From Pseudomonadota bacterium (GTDB lineage Bacteria; Desulfobacterota; Desulfovibrionia; Desulfovibrionales; Desulfovibrionaceae), in contig JAHIUW010000004.1 in NCBI GenBank assembly GCA_018816865.1, positions 21,508 to 85,507 of the forward strand: a DNA stretch of 64,000 nucleotides, in the 5' to 3' direction. The notes below the pieces were generated by a model. It saw nothing but the letters and a program-made list of their open reading frames with translations, was not told where the DNA came from and did not search any database. The position numbers and the translations under genes were made by a program. Position 1 is the first letter of the stretch. Each line of letters starts with the position of its first letter. This document shows positions 10,534 through 19,662 of the stretch, piece by piece.

Positions 10534-11778
10534 ATGCCGCACGATGACAACGCAGAAACCCAAGGCCATGTGTTCTTTTCCAAGCAGCCCATCCTGGACG
10601 CCGACCGGCGCATCTGGGGCTATGAACTGCTCGGAGGGGAGGTGCGCCAGGGCATTTTTCGAGTCTTTCCAAAACAGGAAAGCACCGCCGCAAGCTTGAG
10701 TTCCAGTACCTATTATGGATTGCAGGAAGCCATGGCACGCGGCAAACGGGTGATGATCGCCTTTGACGCGGACAGCATCAGGGAAGGCTTGGCCAACGCC
10801 CTGCCTTCGGACCTGGGCTGGGTGCATCTGGCCCTGGATGCCAAGCCCGATGCGGCTCTGTTGAAGACCCTGGCGGATTTGCGTGCCGAGGGTTACGGCG
10901 TGGCCCTGGATGTGTCCCCCGGGTCACCGTCCCTGGCCGCCGCCAAGCAGGCCGATGTGCTGGTCATGGAACAAGTCCCCGGCGCGTTGCCTCCGGCCTT
11001 TGCCCGGCTGGCCGCAAAGAACGCCGATATGCTGGCCCGAGGCGTGCGCAGTCTGGAGCAGTTCCAGACCGCCCGCGACCAGGGCTACACCCTGTTCCAG
11101 GGGCCATTCTTCAAGGAACCAGAGATGGTGCCCGGCCGCAAGTTGACTTCCAATGAGGTCTCGCGCCTGCAGATGCTGCGCCTGCTGGAGGCCAAGGACC
11201 CGGACCCCGAAGGCCTGGGCGCAGTGATCAAGGGCGACATGGCCGTGAGTTTTCGGCTGCTCACCTTGCTCAACAGCCCGGCCTTTGGCCTGTTGCAGAA
11301 GGTGGAATCCGTGGACCATGCAGTGCGCTTGCTGGGTTGGGCCAAGCTCAAGAGCTGGCTGCGGGCCGTGCTTCTGGTCGACATGTCCGGTCAGGACGAG
11401 GCCCCCCAGGAGTTGGCCGCTCTGTCCATGCAGCGCGGGCGGTTTCTGGAATTGGTCACCACCGAGTATGACTACTGGGGCTTCAACCCGGGGACTATGT
11501 TTCTGCTAGGCATGTTTTCGCTACTGGACACCATTCTGGGAATGCCCATGGCCGAGGTGGTGGAGCTGTTACCTTTGGACTCCAAGCTCAAGGCCTCGTT
11601 GCGGCGCGATCCCGGCAACGATCATCAATCCCTGTTCGATCTGATCACGAGTCTGGAGGATGGCGACTGGTCTGCATTCCAGAATATGGCCGGACGGTTG
11701 GGCTTCGAGCAGGAGTCGATCAAGACCTCGTATGCCGCGGCCATGGAGTGGACAGGGGTCTTTTTTGCAGCGAAATAG
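10534..11778 (+). CDS. EAL-HDOD signalling protein
   Basis: Cytoplasmic protein of 414 residues with the YuxH/CdgJ-type architecture. A shortened EAL domain (residues ~12-200) starts with FSKQPILDADRRIWGYELL, and an HDOD domain (~205-400) follows. The EAL part keeps only the first ExL-like motif; the later acidic metal ligands and catalytic Lys are not recognisable, so it is probably not an active phosphodiesterase. HDOD proteins of this type act as adaptors in motility, virulence or stress signalling. The ATG at 10534 lies close behind CAGGAG. The gene stands alone and is convergent with glgP. Confidence 0.86.
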   Translation: MPHDDNAETQGHVFFSKQPILDADRRIWGYELLGGEVRQGIFRVFPKQESTAASLSSSTYYGLQEAMARGKRVMIAFDADSIREGLANALPSDLGWVHLALDAKPDAALLKTLADLRAEGYGVALDVSPGSPSLAAAKQADVLVMEQVPGALPPAFARLAAKNADMLARGVRSLEQFQTARDQGYTLFQGPFFKEPEMVPGRKLTSNEVSRLQMLRLLEAKDPDPEGLGAVIKGDMAVSFRLLTLLNSPAFGLLQKVESVDHAVRLLGWAKLKSWLRAVLLVDMSGQDEAPQELAALSMQRGRFLELVTTEYDYWGFNPGTMFLLGMFSLLDTILGMPMAEVVELLPLDSKLKASLRRDPGNDHQSLFDLITSLEDGDWSAFQNMAGRLGFEQESIKTSYAAAMEWTGVFFAAK

Positions 11779-11884
11779 CGGGAGTCCCGCAAGGCCCACA
11801 AGTTGCCTGCGTGCTTTGGATGCCGACAAGACAGGGCCGACGCACGGCGATCATCTGCGAGTGCAAGGACAGACGAAAACAACA

Positions 11885-11917
11885 AGGTCCGCCGTTCCCC
11901 TGGGGAACGGCGGACCT
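11885..11917 (-). terminator. Terminator between EAL-HDOD gene and glgP
   Basis: A near-perfect palindrome (AGGTCCGCCGTTCCCC and its complement around a central T). On the minus strand it is followed by TTGTTGTTTTC, so it mainly serves glgP; the plus side has no T run but the hairpin may work in both directions. Confidence 0.8.
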
Positions 11918-11967
11918 CCATTATGTCCTGGGCAACGCCAGGCTGAAGTCGCGTTCGAGAGGGGGCT

Positions 11968-14439
11968 CTACGCCCCCAGCGGCGGGGCATTCCAAATGCG
12001 CGAGGCGTATTCCTTCACCGCCCGGTCGCTGGAGAACTTGCCCATGTTCGCCGTGTTCAGGATGGAGATGCGCGTCCAGGCTTCGGGGTCGTCGTACAGT
12101 CGGTCCACGCCGGCCTGGGCGTCCATGTACGCCCGGAAATCGGCCAGCAGCAGATACCAGTCGCCGTGCTCCACCAGCGCATCCTTGATGGGCGCAAAGC
12201 GTCCCGGGTCGTCCGGGCTGAAGGTCCCGTCACCGAGCATCTGTAACACCCGGGCGAGTTCCGGATCGTTTTCGTAATACTTGGACGGGTCGTAGCCGCC
12301 GCTGCGCAGGGCCTCGACCTCGGGGGCCGTGAGTCCGAAGATAAAGATGTTCTCCGGCCCCACCTCTTCCATGATCTCCACGTTGGCGCCGTCCAGGGTG
12401 CCGATGGTCAGGGCTCCGTTCAGGGAAAACTTCATGTTGCCCGTGCCCGAGGCCTCCATGCCCGCCGTGGATATCTGCTCCGAGAGGTCGGCGGCAGGGA
12501 TGATCTTTTCGGCTTGGGAGATGCAGTAGTTGGGCAGGAAGATGACCCGCAGCAGGCCCTGCATGGCCGGATCGGCGTTGACCTTGTCGGCCACGGAGTT
12601 GATGAGCTTGATGATCAGCTTGGCCTGATGATAGCCGGGAGCGGCCTTGCCGCCGATGAACATCGTGCGCGGCGTGTGCCCCCCGCCTGGATCATCCTTG
12701 ATGCGGTTGTAGCGCGCAATGATGTGCATCACGTTCAGCAGCTGGCGCTTGTATTCGTGCATCCGCTTGACCTGCACGTCGAACATGGATTTTGGGTTCA
12801 CCCCCATATTCACCTTGCGCAGCACGTAGCGCGCAAAGCGTTTCTTGTTCTCCAGCTTGGCCTCGGCCCAGCGGGCGCGAAAGGCCGGGTCCTCGGCCAG
12901 GGGCACCAGTTTCTTCAGCTGGTCCAGATCGACGATCCAGTCAGCTCCGATGGTTTCGGTGATCAGCCGTGAGAGGATGGGGTTGGCCTGGAGCAGCCAG
13001 CGCCGGGGCGTGATGCCGTTGGTCACGTTGATCAGTTTGCCGGGGTAGAAGGTGTTGAAATCACGGAACAGTCCATCCTGCAGAATCTTGCTGTGCAGGG
13101 CGGCCACACCGTTGACGCAATGGCTGCCGACGATGGCCAGGTTGGCCATGCGCACCGTGCGCACGTCCCCCTCGCCGATGATCGACATGCGCGACAGACG
13201 GCCCTCGTCGCCGGGATAGCGCGCGGCCACCTCAGCCAGGAAGCGGCGGTTGATCTCGAAGATGATCTCCAGATGCCGGGGCAGCAGGTTGCCTACCAGT
13301 TCCAGGGGCCAGGTCTCCAGGGCCTCGGGCAGCACGGTGTGGTTGGTGTAGGCGAAGGTGCGGGAGCTGATGTCCCAGGCCGCTTCCCAGGTCAGGAAAT
13401 GCTCGTCCAGCAGGATGCGCATCAGTTCCGGGATGGCGATGGACGGATGCGTGTCGTTGAGCTGCACGGCCACGTAGTCCGGGAACGAGGTGAGCGAGCC
13501 GTGCAGTTTCATGTGCCTGCGCATGATGTCGCAGAAGGTGGCGGCCACCAGAAAATACTGCTGTTTGAGGCGCAGCTCGCGGCCCTGCTCCAGCTTGTCG
13601 TTGGGGTACAGGACCTTGGTGATATTTTCGCTGACCACCTTTTGTTCCATGGCTCCCATGTAGTCGCCCTGATTGAACTCCGTTAAACCAAAGCCCTCGC
13701 TGGACTGGGCGGACCAGAGGCGCATGTTGGTCACGTGGCTGGCGCCGTAGCCCGGGATGAGGATGTCGCAGGGCATGGCCTTGACCTTCTCGGTCTCCAC
13801 CCAGCGGCTGAGTTGCTTTCCATCCTGGTCCTCGTAGACCTCTGTATGGCCGTAGAAATACACGTCGTACAGGCTCTCGCGGCGCACGACCTCCCAGGGA
13901 CTGCCGTGCCTGCGCCAGTTGTCGCAGCGCTCCTCCTGCCAGCCGTTGTTGATGGTCTGATGGAAGATGCCGTAGTCGTACATGATGCCGTAGCCGTAAC
14001 CGGGGATGCGCAGGCTGGCCATGGAATCCATGTAGCACGAGGCCAGACGCCCCAGGCCGCCGTTGCCCAGGCCCGCGTCCCACTCCTCCTCCTCCAGGTC
14101 CTCCAGGGTGAAGCCGAGGCCTTCCACCACGGGGCGGGTGGCCTCGTCCATCTTCATGTTCACCAGATAGTTCATGAGAAACCGCCCGGGCAGGAACTCC
14201 ATGGACAGGTAATAGACGCGTTTGACCATGGCGTCGTAATAGGAGCGTTGGGTCTCGATCCACATATTGATCAGCCGGTCGCGGACGCTGTAGGCCAGGC
14301 CCTGGAAATAGCGGTATTTGTTTTTGGCCACGGGATCGTTGGCCAGGTTGGACAGGATGTGCCGTTGGATGTCCTGGGCCAAGGTATCCATATTCTGGAG
14401 CTGTTCGATTTTGGGACGCTTGTCGGTCTTTTTGGACAT
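11968..14439 (-). CDS. glgP: Glycogen/alpha-glucan phosphorylase
   Basis: Pyridoxal-phosphate enzyme of 823 residues, the usual bacterial length, releasing glucose-1-phosphate from glycogen or maltodextrins. The N-terminal half contains the substrate-side motifs (GNGGLGRLASC, about residue 115). The C-terminal half contains the PLP-lysine signature (EASGTGNMKFSLNGA). The start is the ATG at 14439, preceded by GAGGTCAACTTC; a longer frame to 14505 lacks support. Its presence means the cell stores polyglucose, as several Desulfovibrio species do. No glg synthesis genes are adjacent. The 424 bp between this start and the cfa stop hold no gene. Confidence 0.97.
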   Translation of the reverse strand: MSKKTDKRPKIEQLQNMDTLAQDIQRHILSNLANDPVAKNKYRYFQGLAYSVRDRLINMWIETQRSYYDAMVKRVYYLSMEFLPGRFLMNYLVNMKMDEATRPVVEGLGFTLEDLEEEEWDAGLGNGGLGRLASCYMDSMASLRIPGYGYGIMYDYGIFHQTINNGWQEERCDNWRRHGSPWEVVRRESLYDVYFYGHTEVYEDQDGKQLSRWVETEKVKAMPCDILIPGYGASHVTNMRLWSAQSSEGFGLTEFNQGDYMGAMEQKVVSENITKVLYPNDKLEQGRELRLKQQYFLVAATFCDIMRRHMKLHGSLTSFPDYVAVQLNDTHPSIAIPELMRILLDEHFLTWEAAWDISSRTFAYTNHTVLPEALETWPLELVGNLLPRHLEIIFEINRRFLAEVAARYPGDEGRLSRMSIIGEGDVRTVRMANLAIVGSHCVNGVAALHSKILQDGLFRDFNTFYPGKLINVTNGITPRRWLLQANPILSRLITETIGADWIVDLDQLKKLVPLAEDPAFRARWAEAKLENKKRFARYVLRKVNMGVNPKSMFDVQVKRMHEYKRQLLNVMHIIARYNRIKDDPGGGHTPRTMFIGGKAAPGYHQAKLIIKLINSVADKVNADPAMQGLLRVIFLPNYCISQAEKIIPAADLSEQISTAGMEASGTGNMKFSLNGALTIGTLDGANVEIMEEVGPENIFIFGLTAPEVEALRSGGYDPSKYYENDPELARVLQMLGDGTFSPDDPGRFAPIKDALVEHGDWYLLLADFRAYMDAQAGVDRLYDDPEAWTRISILNTANMGKFSSDRAVKEYASRIWNAPPLGA

Positions 14440-14863
14440 GAAGTTGACCTCGACTTGTGGTGGACGGATTGCCCAGTTCTCGGGACATACAATAGGATGT
14501 CCCAACTCCCGGGCTTTTCGTCAAGGGAGATTTATCCACCGGGCGAACGCTTTCGGCATGCGGATAGCCGTTTTCGCCACCTGAGATCGCGTATCGAACG
14601 GGGCTATCGTTGTGCCAAGGGCTTGACAATGGTCCAACCTTCATGCCGCGAAACTCGTCCATGCCTGGGCGTAGGCGTGTTCGGGAAGCGCGGTTTTGAT
14701 CTCTCCTGTCCGCGACAGGAAGCCATGGAGGATCAATCCTGTCGGTCATGGAGGGGAGGGGCAAAGGCAGCGTCTGCGCAGCCGGGGGTCGCCTGAAAGA
14801 AGGCGTTTCCCTGCCTGCCGTGAGGCTGGGCGTATTTCATTTCCGGCGCAGGCGATGTGCTGC
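14440..14863. other. Gene-free stretch between glgP and cfa
   Basis: No frame here looks coding. It contains an imperfect inverted repeat (GGCGAACG at 14542 facing CGTTTTCGCC ending 14578), which may be a regulatory hairpin upstream of glgP. No strong promoter or cfa terminator could be assigned. Confidence 0.4.
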
Positions 14864-15979
14864 TCAACCCTGGCGGCAGGGCGGTTGTGGCGTCCCGGGT
14901 TTGGTGAACACGATCTGCCAGAGCTGGATGTCCCGTGCCCGGAAGGCCCCGGCGCACGACAGCAGATAATACTCCCACATCCGTCTGAAGTCCTCCGTGT
15001 ATCGTTCCTTGAGGTTCTCCCAGCCGTTGCTGAAGCGTCTGTGCCAGGCCATGAGGGTTTTGTCGTAATGCGTGCCGAGGTTGTGCCAGTCTTCGACGAC
15101 GAACAGGCCCTCGGCCGCGCCGGCGATCTGCTTGATGGAGGGCAGCATGCCCCGGGGGAAGATGTAGCGCCGGATCCAGGGATCGCAGGAGCGCATGGAC
15201 TCGTTGCCGCCGATGGTGTGCAGCAGGAAGCTCCCTCCGTCCTTCAGGCGCTGGTGGCAGGTTTCCATGAAGGTCCTGTAATTCTTGATGCCCACATGCT
15301 CGAACATGCCCACTGAAACGATTCTGTCGAAGCTGCCGTCCACGTCGCGATAGTCCTTGAGTTGCACGGAGACGGGCAGTCCCTGACAGGCCTGGCTGGC
15401 AAAGGCTACCTGTTCGCGGGAGATGTTCACGGCCGTGACCTCGGTCCCGTGCTCTGAGGCCAGGTAGCGCGCCAGCCCACCCCAGCCGCAGCCGATATCC
15501 AGCACCCTGAGGCCGGGGGCGAGGCTCAGCTTGGCGGCGATCAACTCCATCTTGGCCTGCTGGGCCTGGTCCAGGTCGTCGCAGTCCTTGAAGTAGGCGC
15601 AGCTGTAAAGGTTGTGCCGGTCCAGGAAGGTTCCGAACAGGTCGTTGCCAAGGTCGTAGTGCCTGCGCGCCACGTGCCTGGCCCCATTGCGTGTCTGGAG
15701 GTTGAACAGCAGGTCGGGCAGTGCGGAGAGGACGAGCCGCCAATTGTTGCGCAGCCTCTTGTCCAGTTGGGCCTTCAAGACGCGGCAGATCATTTCGTCG
15801 ATCCGCTCGCAGTCCCACCAGCCGTCCATATAGGCCTCGCCCATTCCGAGGTTTCCTTCTCGCAGGATTCTGGGGAAGAGTCTCTCGTCGTGGACTTGGA
15901 TGTCCCAGGGCCGGTTGCCGTTGGTATGGACGCCCGCCAGTGCCAGTAACCGTTCGATGATGCGCCGAGCCCGATGCAT
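14864..15979 (-). CDS. cfa: Cyclopropane-fatty-acyl-phospholipid synthase
   Basis: SAM-dependent methyltransferase of 371 residues that adds a methylene bridge to unsaturated acyl chains of membrane phospholipids. Motif I (VLDIGCGWGGLARYL, about residue 145) binds SAM. The region HYDLGNDLF just before it and the segments VSVGMFEHVG and FPRGMLPS are family signatures. The start at 15979 has a strong ribosome-binding site (GGAGGAAC); a 25-residue longer frame does not. The protein acts at the inner face of the membrane, typically in stationary phase or stress. It is probably monocistronic. Confidence 0.95.
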   Translation of the reverse strand: MHRARRIIERLLALAGVHTNGNRPWDIQVHDERLFPRILREGNLGMGEAYMDGWWDCERIDEMICRVLKAQLDKRLRNNWRLVLSALPDLLFNLQTRNGARHVARRHYDLGNDLFGTFLDRHNLYSCAYFKDCDDLDQAQQAKMELIAAKLSLAPGLRVLDIGCGWGGLARYLASEHGTEVTAVNISREQVAFASQACQGLPVSVQLKDYRDVDGSFDRIVSVGMFEHVGIKNYRTFMETCHQRLKDGGSFLLHTIGGNESMRSCDPWIRRYIFPRGMLPSIKQIAGAAEGLFVVEDWHNLGTHYDKTLMAWHRRFSNGWENLKERYTEDFRRMWEYYLLSCAGAFRARDIQLWQIVFTKPGTPQPPCRQG

Positions 15980-16154
15980 GGTTCCTCCATGGCATGGTTG
16001 GGCAGGGAGAGTGGACAAAAGTGGCTGGCGTCGTTGATTCGCAAGTCGGGTCATTGCATGGGGTGGCGAGCTGTCCCTGCCAATGTTCAGGGGGCGCCCC
16101 TGCCCCCGCAGCCCCTCAAATGGGCGGGAGCCAGGGCGTGGCCGAAAAACTCTT

Positions 16155-16168
16155 GGCTATAAATAGCC
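16155..16168. repeat. 14-bp palindrome upstream of cfa
   Basis: GGCTATAAATAGCC is a perfect palindrome between the DUF401 gene's stop codon and cfa. On the minus strand it is followed by AAGAGTTTTTC. It could be a weak terminator for the upstream gene or an AT-rich operator/promoter element of cfa. Confidence 0.4.
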
Positions 16169-16213
16169 TAGTCGATTGTCCCTGGGGTTGGCAAGGCCTT
16201 GCTCAAACGGAGG

Positions 16214-17491
16214 TCAGCCGCGCAGCAGCATGAAGTAGCCCAGGCCGAAGGCCATCAACAGCAGGCAGGGCACGGCCAGCCTGCGCCAGGCCAGGCCGAG
16301 ATCCACCTTAAAATGCTGGCAGGTCAGCAAAAAGCAGATGTGGATGGGGGAGACCATGACCCCCGTGTACCCGGCAAACTGCCCAAGTACGAGATAAGGC
16401 ATGACCTGGTCCATCATGTCCAACTGGGCCAGCAGCCCGAGCATCAGGGGGAAGGTTGCTCCCACGAAGGCCACATTGATGCCGGAGATCAGGCCCACGA
16501 TAAACGGCAGGAGTACGGCCGAGGCGATGAGCGCCACGCTGCCGCCTGCCATGCGCGACAGTTGGGAGACCACGCCCGAGGCCTGCATGAACTCCTTGAA
16601 GATGAAGATGGCTACGATGACGAAAAGCATCTGGCCCAAGTGTTTGGAAAACAAAATCTTACCCAGATCCGAGGTCGACATCCTGTTCTGGACAACGGCG
16701 CAGAGGATGGCCGCGCCCAGCGCGATGAGCACCCCCCATTCGAAGGCTATCCCCGGCATGAATAGGCCGATGCCCATTTCCAGGCCCACCGCTCCGCAGA
16801 TGGCGATCAACAGCGGCAGCCCCATGGACAGGGTGTGGCCCAGGTTCCGCTCGCTGCTGGTCGAAGAGCAGTTCTGGGCGGGAATCTTGACCCGTCGCAG
16901 GACGAAAAACCAGCCCAGCAGGAACATCACCGGAATGGCGGGGAAGGTATAAGCGATGAGCCGATGCAGGGGGATGTCCGCCAGGGATGCCGAGAGGATG
17001 ATTCCGGGATACAGGGGCCAGGCCAGCTCCCAGACATGACGGAACCAATAGTTGAGCATCACCTTGTCGGTGTTGTCCAGGCCCATGTCGCGCGAGACCT
17101 CGTCCACCATGGGTGCGGAAAAGACAGCGCCTCCGGGCATGGGCAGCAGCCCGATGAGAGCCGGAAAGAAGACCAGGCGGAGCTTTGGGCTGCGCAGGTA
17201 GCCGGTCAGGGAGTCCATGAGGCGTTTGGACTGACCGGTCTGGGCCAGGGTGCCGGAGAGCAGCATGATCAGGCCCACGATGGCCGACAGGAACAGGGTT
17301 TTTTCGTTGCTCAGGGCGTCAAAAGTGGCACCGGGCCACTGCCCCAGGGGCAGACCGAAGAACAGGCCGGTCAAAGCGGCTCCCGCCAGGATGGAGGCGC
17401 CCAGGCCGATGCGCAGCCGGATGCCCAGCAGCATGGCAGCGAAGGCCGCAAGGATCTTGATCAGCGGCAAGAGGGAGGCGACGGTGTCCAT
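16214..17491 (-). CDS. DUF401 family integral membrane protein
   Basis: Protein of 425 residues with about ten to twelve hydrophobic segments, matching the DUF401 family. Characteristic stretches are GLLPMPGGAVFSAPMV (residues ~115-130) and FRHVWELAWPLYPGI (~150). It resembles the ion-transporter superfamily (gluconate/citrate-type permeases) in overall plan, so an anion or organic-acid transporter is a reasonable guess, but no substrate is established. ATG at 17491. It lies 120 bp downstream of the DUF2784 gene on the same strand, possibly in one unit, with cfa following. Confidence 0.8.
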   Translation of the reverse strand: MDTVASLLPLIKILAAFAAMLLGIRLRIGLGASILAGAALTGLFFGLPLGQWPGATFDALSNEKTLFLSAIVGLIMLLSGTLAQTGQSKRLMDSLTGYLRSPKLRLVFFPALIGLLPMPGGAVFSAPMVDEVSRDMGLDNTDKVMLNYWFRHVWELAWPLYPGIILSASLADIPLHRLIAYTFPAIPVMFLLGWFFVLRRVKIPAQNCSSTSSERNLGHTLSMGLPLLIAICGAVGLEMGIGLFMPGIAFEWGVLIALGAAILCAVVQNRMSTSDLGKILFSKHLGQMLFVIVAIFIFKEFMQASGVVSQLSRMAGGSVALIASAVLLPFIVGLISGINVAFVGATFPLMLGLLAQLDMMDQVMPYLVLGQFAGYTGVMVSPIHICFLLTCQHFKVDLGLAWRRLAVPCLLLMAFGLGYFMLLRG

Positions 17492-17611
17492 GGATCTGTG
17501 CTCCGGTCAGGCTCTCGGCCCCGTTGGATGAGGGGGAAACAATGGTATATCAGCAAGGTGGGCGCAAAATTACACCTTCATGGAACGGGAGGCAACGCTT
17601 TTGCCAGGCCT

Positions 17612-18019
17612 TCAGCGACGGGTGCGTGGGTTCGGGGGGACCAACCACCAGGTGGCGAGCATCAAACCGAAAAAGAGTGCGTAGCTGAAAAGGAACAAGC
17701 CTGCGGGGAGGTCCCAATACAAGAGCTTCTGGGCCCAATAGTCCATGAAGGTGGTCTCGTAGCGTCCGGATTGGCCCGCCAGGCGGCGCAGTTGATATTC
17801 CCACTCGGTCAGCGGGCAGAAGACGCCCAACAGGGATTCGGCCAGGACGACCCCCATGGCCCCAAGGTGCGTCAGGCGCAGGGGGCGTGAACGGATGAAA
17901 CCCCAACCCAGGCAGCGACCGAACCAGATCACGGCCAGACCCAGCCCGATGAAGGCCGCGAAGGTCCAATGCAGGGCCAGAATCAGGTCGGCCAGGAGCA
18001 GTGCTGTCTCGGGGGTCAT
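17612..18019 (-). CDS. DUF2784 family membrane protein
   Basis: Small membrane protein of 135 residues with four predicted helices, matching DUF2784 (LADLILALHWTFAAFIGLG at the start, CPLTEWEYQLR after helix two). The family has no known function. The ATG at 18019 gives the typical family N-terminus but lacks a clear ribosome-binding site. A TTG at 18049 with GAGGAACGG upstream would add ten residues and cannot be excluded. The C-terminus is polar and basic (PPNPRTRR). It is transcribed toward the DUF401 gene. Confidence 0.75.
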   Translation of the reverse strand: MTPETALLLADLILALHWTFAAFIGLGLAVIWFGRCLGWGFIRSRPLRLTHLGAMGVVLAESLLGVFCPLTEWEYQLRRLAGQSGRYETTFMDYWAQKLLYWDLPAGLFLFSYALFFGLMLATWWLVPPNPRTRR

Positions 18020-18277
18020 GAAACGATTGTGACTCAAGACCAGGGGCAAGGCAACCGTTCCTCAATCGCTGGGGAGCGCCTGTCTCTGTCGAGTTTGGGC
18101 CTTGTGAGCCGGTCTCTCTGATCGTGTGGTGTGATGTCCCGCAGCCTCCTTGCTTGCTGGAGATCTCTTGGCTGTCAGGGGGCGCAGAAAAAGCTTGATT
18201 GATTAATCAACCAGTTTTATCTTGAATGCAGCAACGGGGATTGAATCTCTGACAACGATAGTAAGGATCTTACCGAT

Positions 18278-18700
18278 ATGAAAAATGAAATTACTGTTCT
18301 TGTGGTTGAGGACGGCACGGCTGCGGGGCCCAAGGCATCGACCATGCTGCGCGGTGCAGGCATGCAGGTCCAGGTGGTTGATTCCTGCGGACAGGCCATG
18401 AACAAGATGCTGGAATACATGGATCTGATCGTGGTTGATTCCCGCGTTCAGGGTTGCACAGGCAAGACCCTGGAGATGATCAAGAGCCGGATCACCACGA
18501 CCCGTGTGGTCGTCGTCTGTCCAGAAAGTGAGTTGAGCGCCGTTCGCCTGGGAGGTCGGGTGCGGGCGGATGCTTACGTTTCACTGGGCTGTGGCGGGGT
18601 TGAATTTGGCCTGACCATGCAGTCCGTCTACGCTGGAAGTGCCCGGGCCGTATGGGTCGGGGCGAAAACTCCGCGCCGCAGGTTTTTCACGGCCGCATAA
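18278..18700 (+). CDS. Divergent single-domain receiver protein
   Basis: Protein of 140 residues whose first ~110 fold as a CheY-like receiver. The acidic pocket (Glu11, Asp12) and phosphoacceptor Asp54 (LIVVDSRVQG) are present. The conserved Thr/Ser is replaced (VVVVCPES), and the conserved Lys region reads DAYVSLGCG without Lys. Such receivers may bind partners without normal phospho-switching. The tail (KTPRRRFFTAA) is basic. There is no output domain and no kinase next to it. A hairpin at 18737 closes the unit. The 228 bp in front contain AT-rich sequence (GATTGATTAATCAACC palindrome near 18197) that may hold its promoter. Confidence 0.7.
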   Translation: MKNEITVLVVEDGTAAGPKASTMLRGAGMQVQVVDSCGQAMNKMLEYMDLIVVDSRVQGCTGKTLEMIKSRITTTRVVVVCPESELSAVRLGGRVRADAYVSLGCGGVEFGLTMQSVYAGSARAVWVGAKTPRRRFFTAA

Positions 18701-18736
18701 ATTCACCTCCTCCAACCGACCGACCAACGGGAGAGG

Positions 18737-18770
18737 AAGGCCCGGGGTGTTACGCGACGTCCCGGGCCTT
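18737..18770 (+). terminator. Probable terminator hairpin after divergent receiver
   Basis: AAGGCCCGGG pairs with CCCGGGCCTT across 14 bases; it is not followed by a real T run (CCCGCGTTTG), so termination efficiency is uncertain. The stretch 18771-19100 holds nothing I can identify as a gene. Confidence 0.6.
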
Positions 18771-19100
18771 CCCGCGTTTGATGGGCAGCTGATGAAGCAA
18801 GTCGTTGCGTCGAGGCACTTGTCGATAGGCCTTTGCTTGCCGGAACGGGAGCGTTGCGCTCACCCCGGTGGGGGCGGCAAGGCGCAATCATGGGACAGGA
18901 GCAACTCCCGGGGCTGGTTCCGGGGGGCCTTCATACCGCCAGAGCTTGGTGTGGGAGCGATGCAGGAGATGATCTTTGCCCGTGTGGCCCGGCGGGCGGT
19001 TTGAGCCGGTTGTCCGCCTTGCGGGGGTGGTGCTGCGTCCAGGAACAGTGCTATGGAACGGATACGGGAATTGCACAACAGGCCTGGAGGTATGCAGGAG

Positions 19101-19584
19101 ATGGAAGGGAAGAAGACGCTCTGGAAGCCAGCCTATCTGCTGGAGATCGACGAGATTGACGATCAGCACAAGCGGTTTTTCGAGCTGTGCATGGAGCAGT
19201 CCCAACTGTGCGAACGGGCCAGGAAGGGCGAGGCCATCACCATTCGGCACATCATCCGGGCCATGTTCGCCCTGCGTAACTATGCATTCTACCATTTTCA
19301 CACCGAGGAGGCCCTGCTCGTCAAGTATCGCTTTCCGGATGTCTACGGCCACATTCGCCTGCACGACACATTCCTGCGCAAGCTGATGGAATTTTCAGAT
19401 GAGCTGGAGGGCTATGTCGGAGTGCAGGACACCGAGGCCAACGCGCTCTTTCTTGTGCTGTCCGATCGTCTTCTCGGACTATGCGGCTGACTGGTGGGGG
19501 GAGCATATCCTTGCGGTGGACAAGCAGTATGCGCAGCACCTCCGGGGTTGCAAGGGGCGTGCTCCAGGCAAGGAGTGTTCTTGA
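19101..19584 (+). pseudogene. Hemerythrin-like protein, broken by +1 frameshift
   Basis: Bacteriohemerythrin, a four-helix di-iron O2-binding protein. The first frame gives the usual ligands in order: IDDQH, FHTEE (His and Glu) and HIRLHD (HxxxH). It then runs into a stop at 19490 with a nonsense tail. The last helix, with the final His and Asp ligands (GEHILAVDKQ), continues in the next frame to 19584, so one extra base lies between about 19440 and 19480. As read, the product would lack two iron ligands. The start is set at ATG 19101, ten bases behind GGAGG; upstream ATGs at 19053 and 19092 are worse placed. It may be a true recent pseudogene or a sequencing indel. Confidence 0.85.
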
Positions 19585-19662
19585 CCGCCTGGGGGCGGAC
19601 AGGTAGCTAAGACGCCCTTCCGGCATACGCCTGGAGGGTGTTTGTAAAAGAAGAGAGTGGGC

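Noticed and set aside
13232..15995. Long minus-strand frames within glgP and cfa in other phases
   Set aside because: Arg/Pro/Gly-rich shadows; the phosphorylase and cfa frames carry all catalytic motifs.
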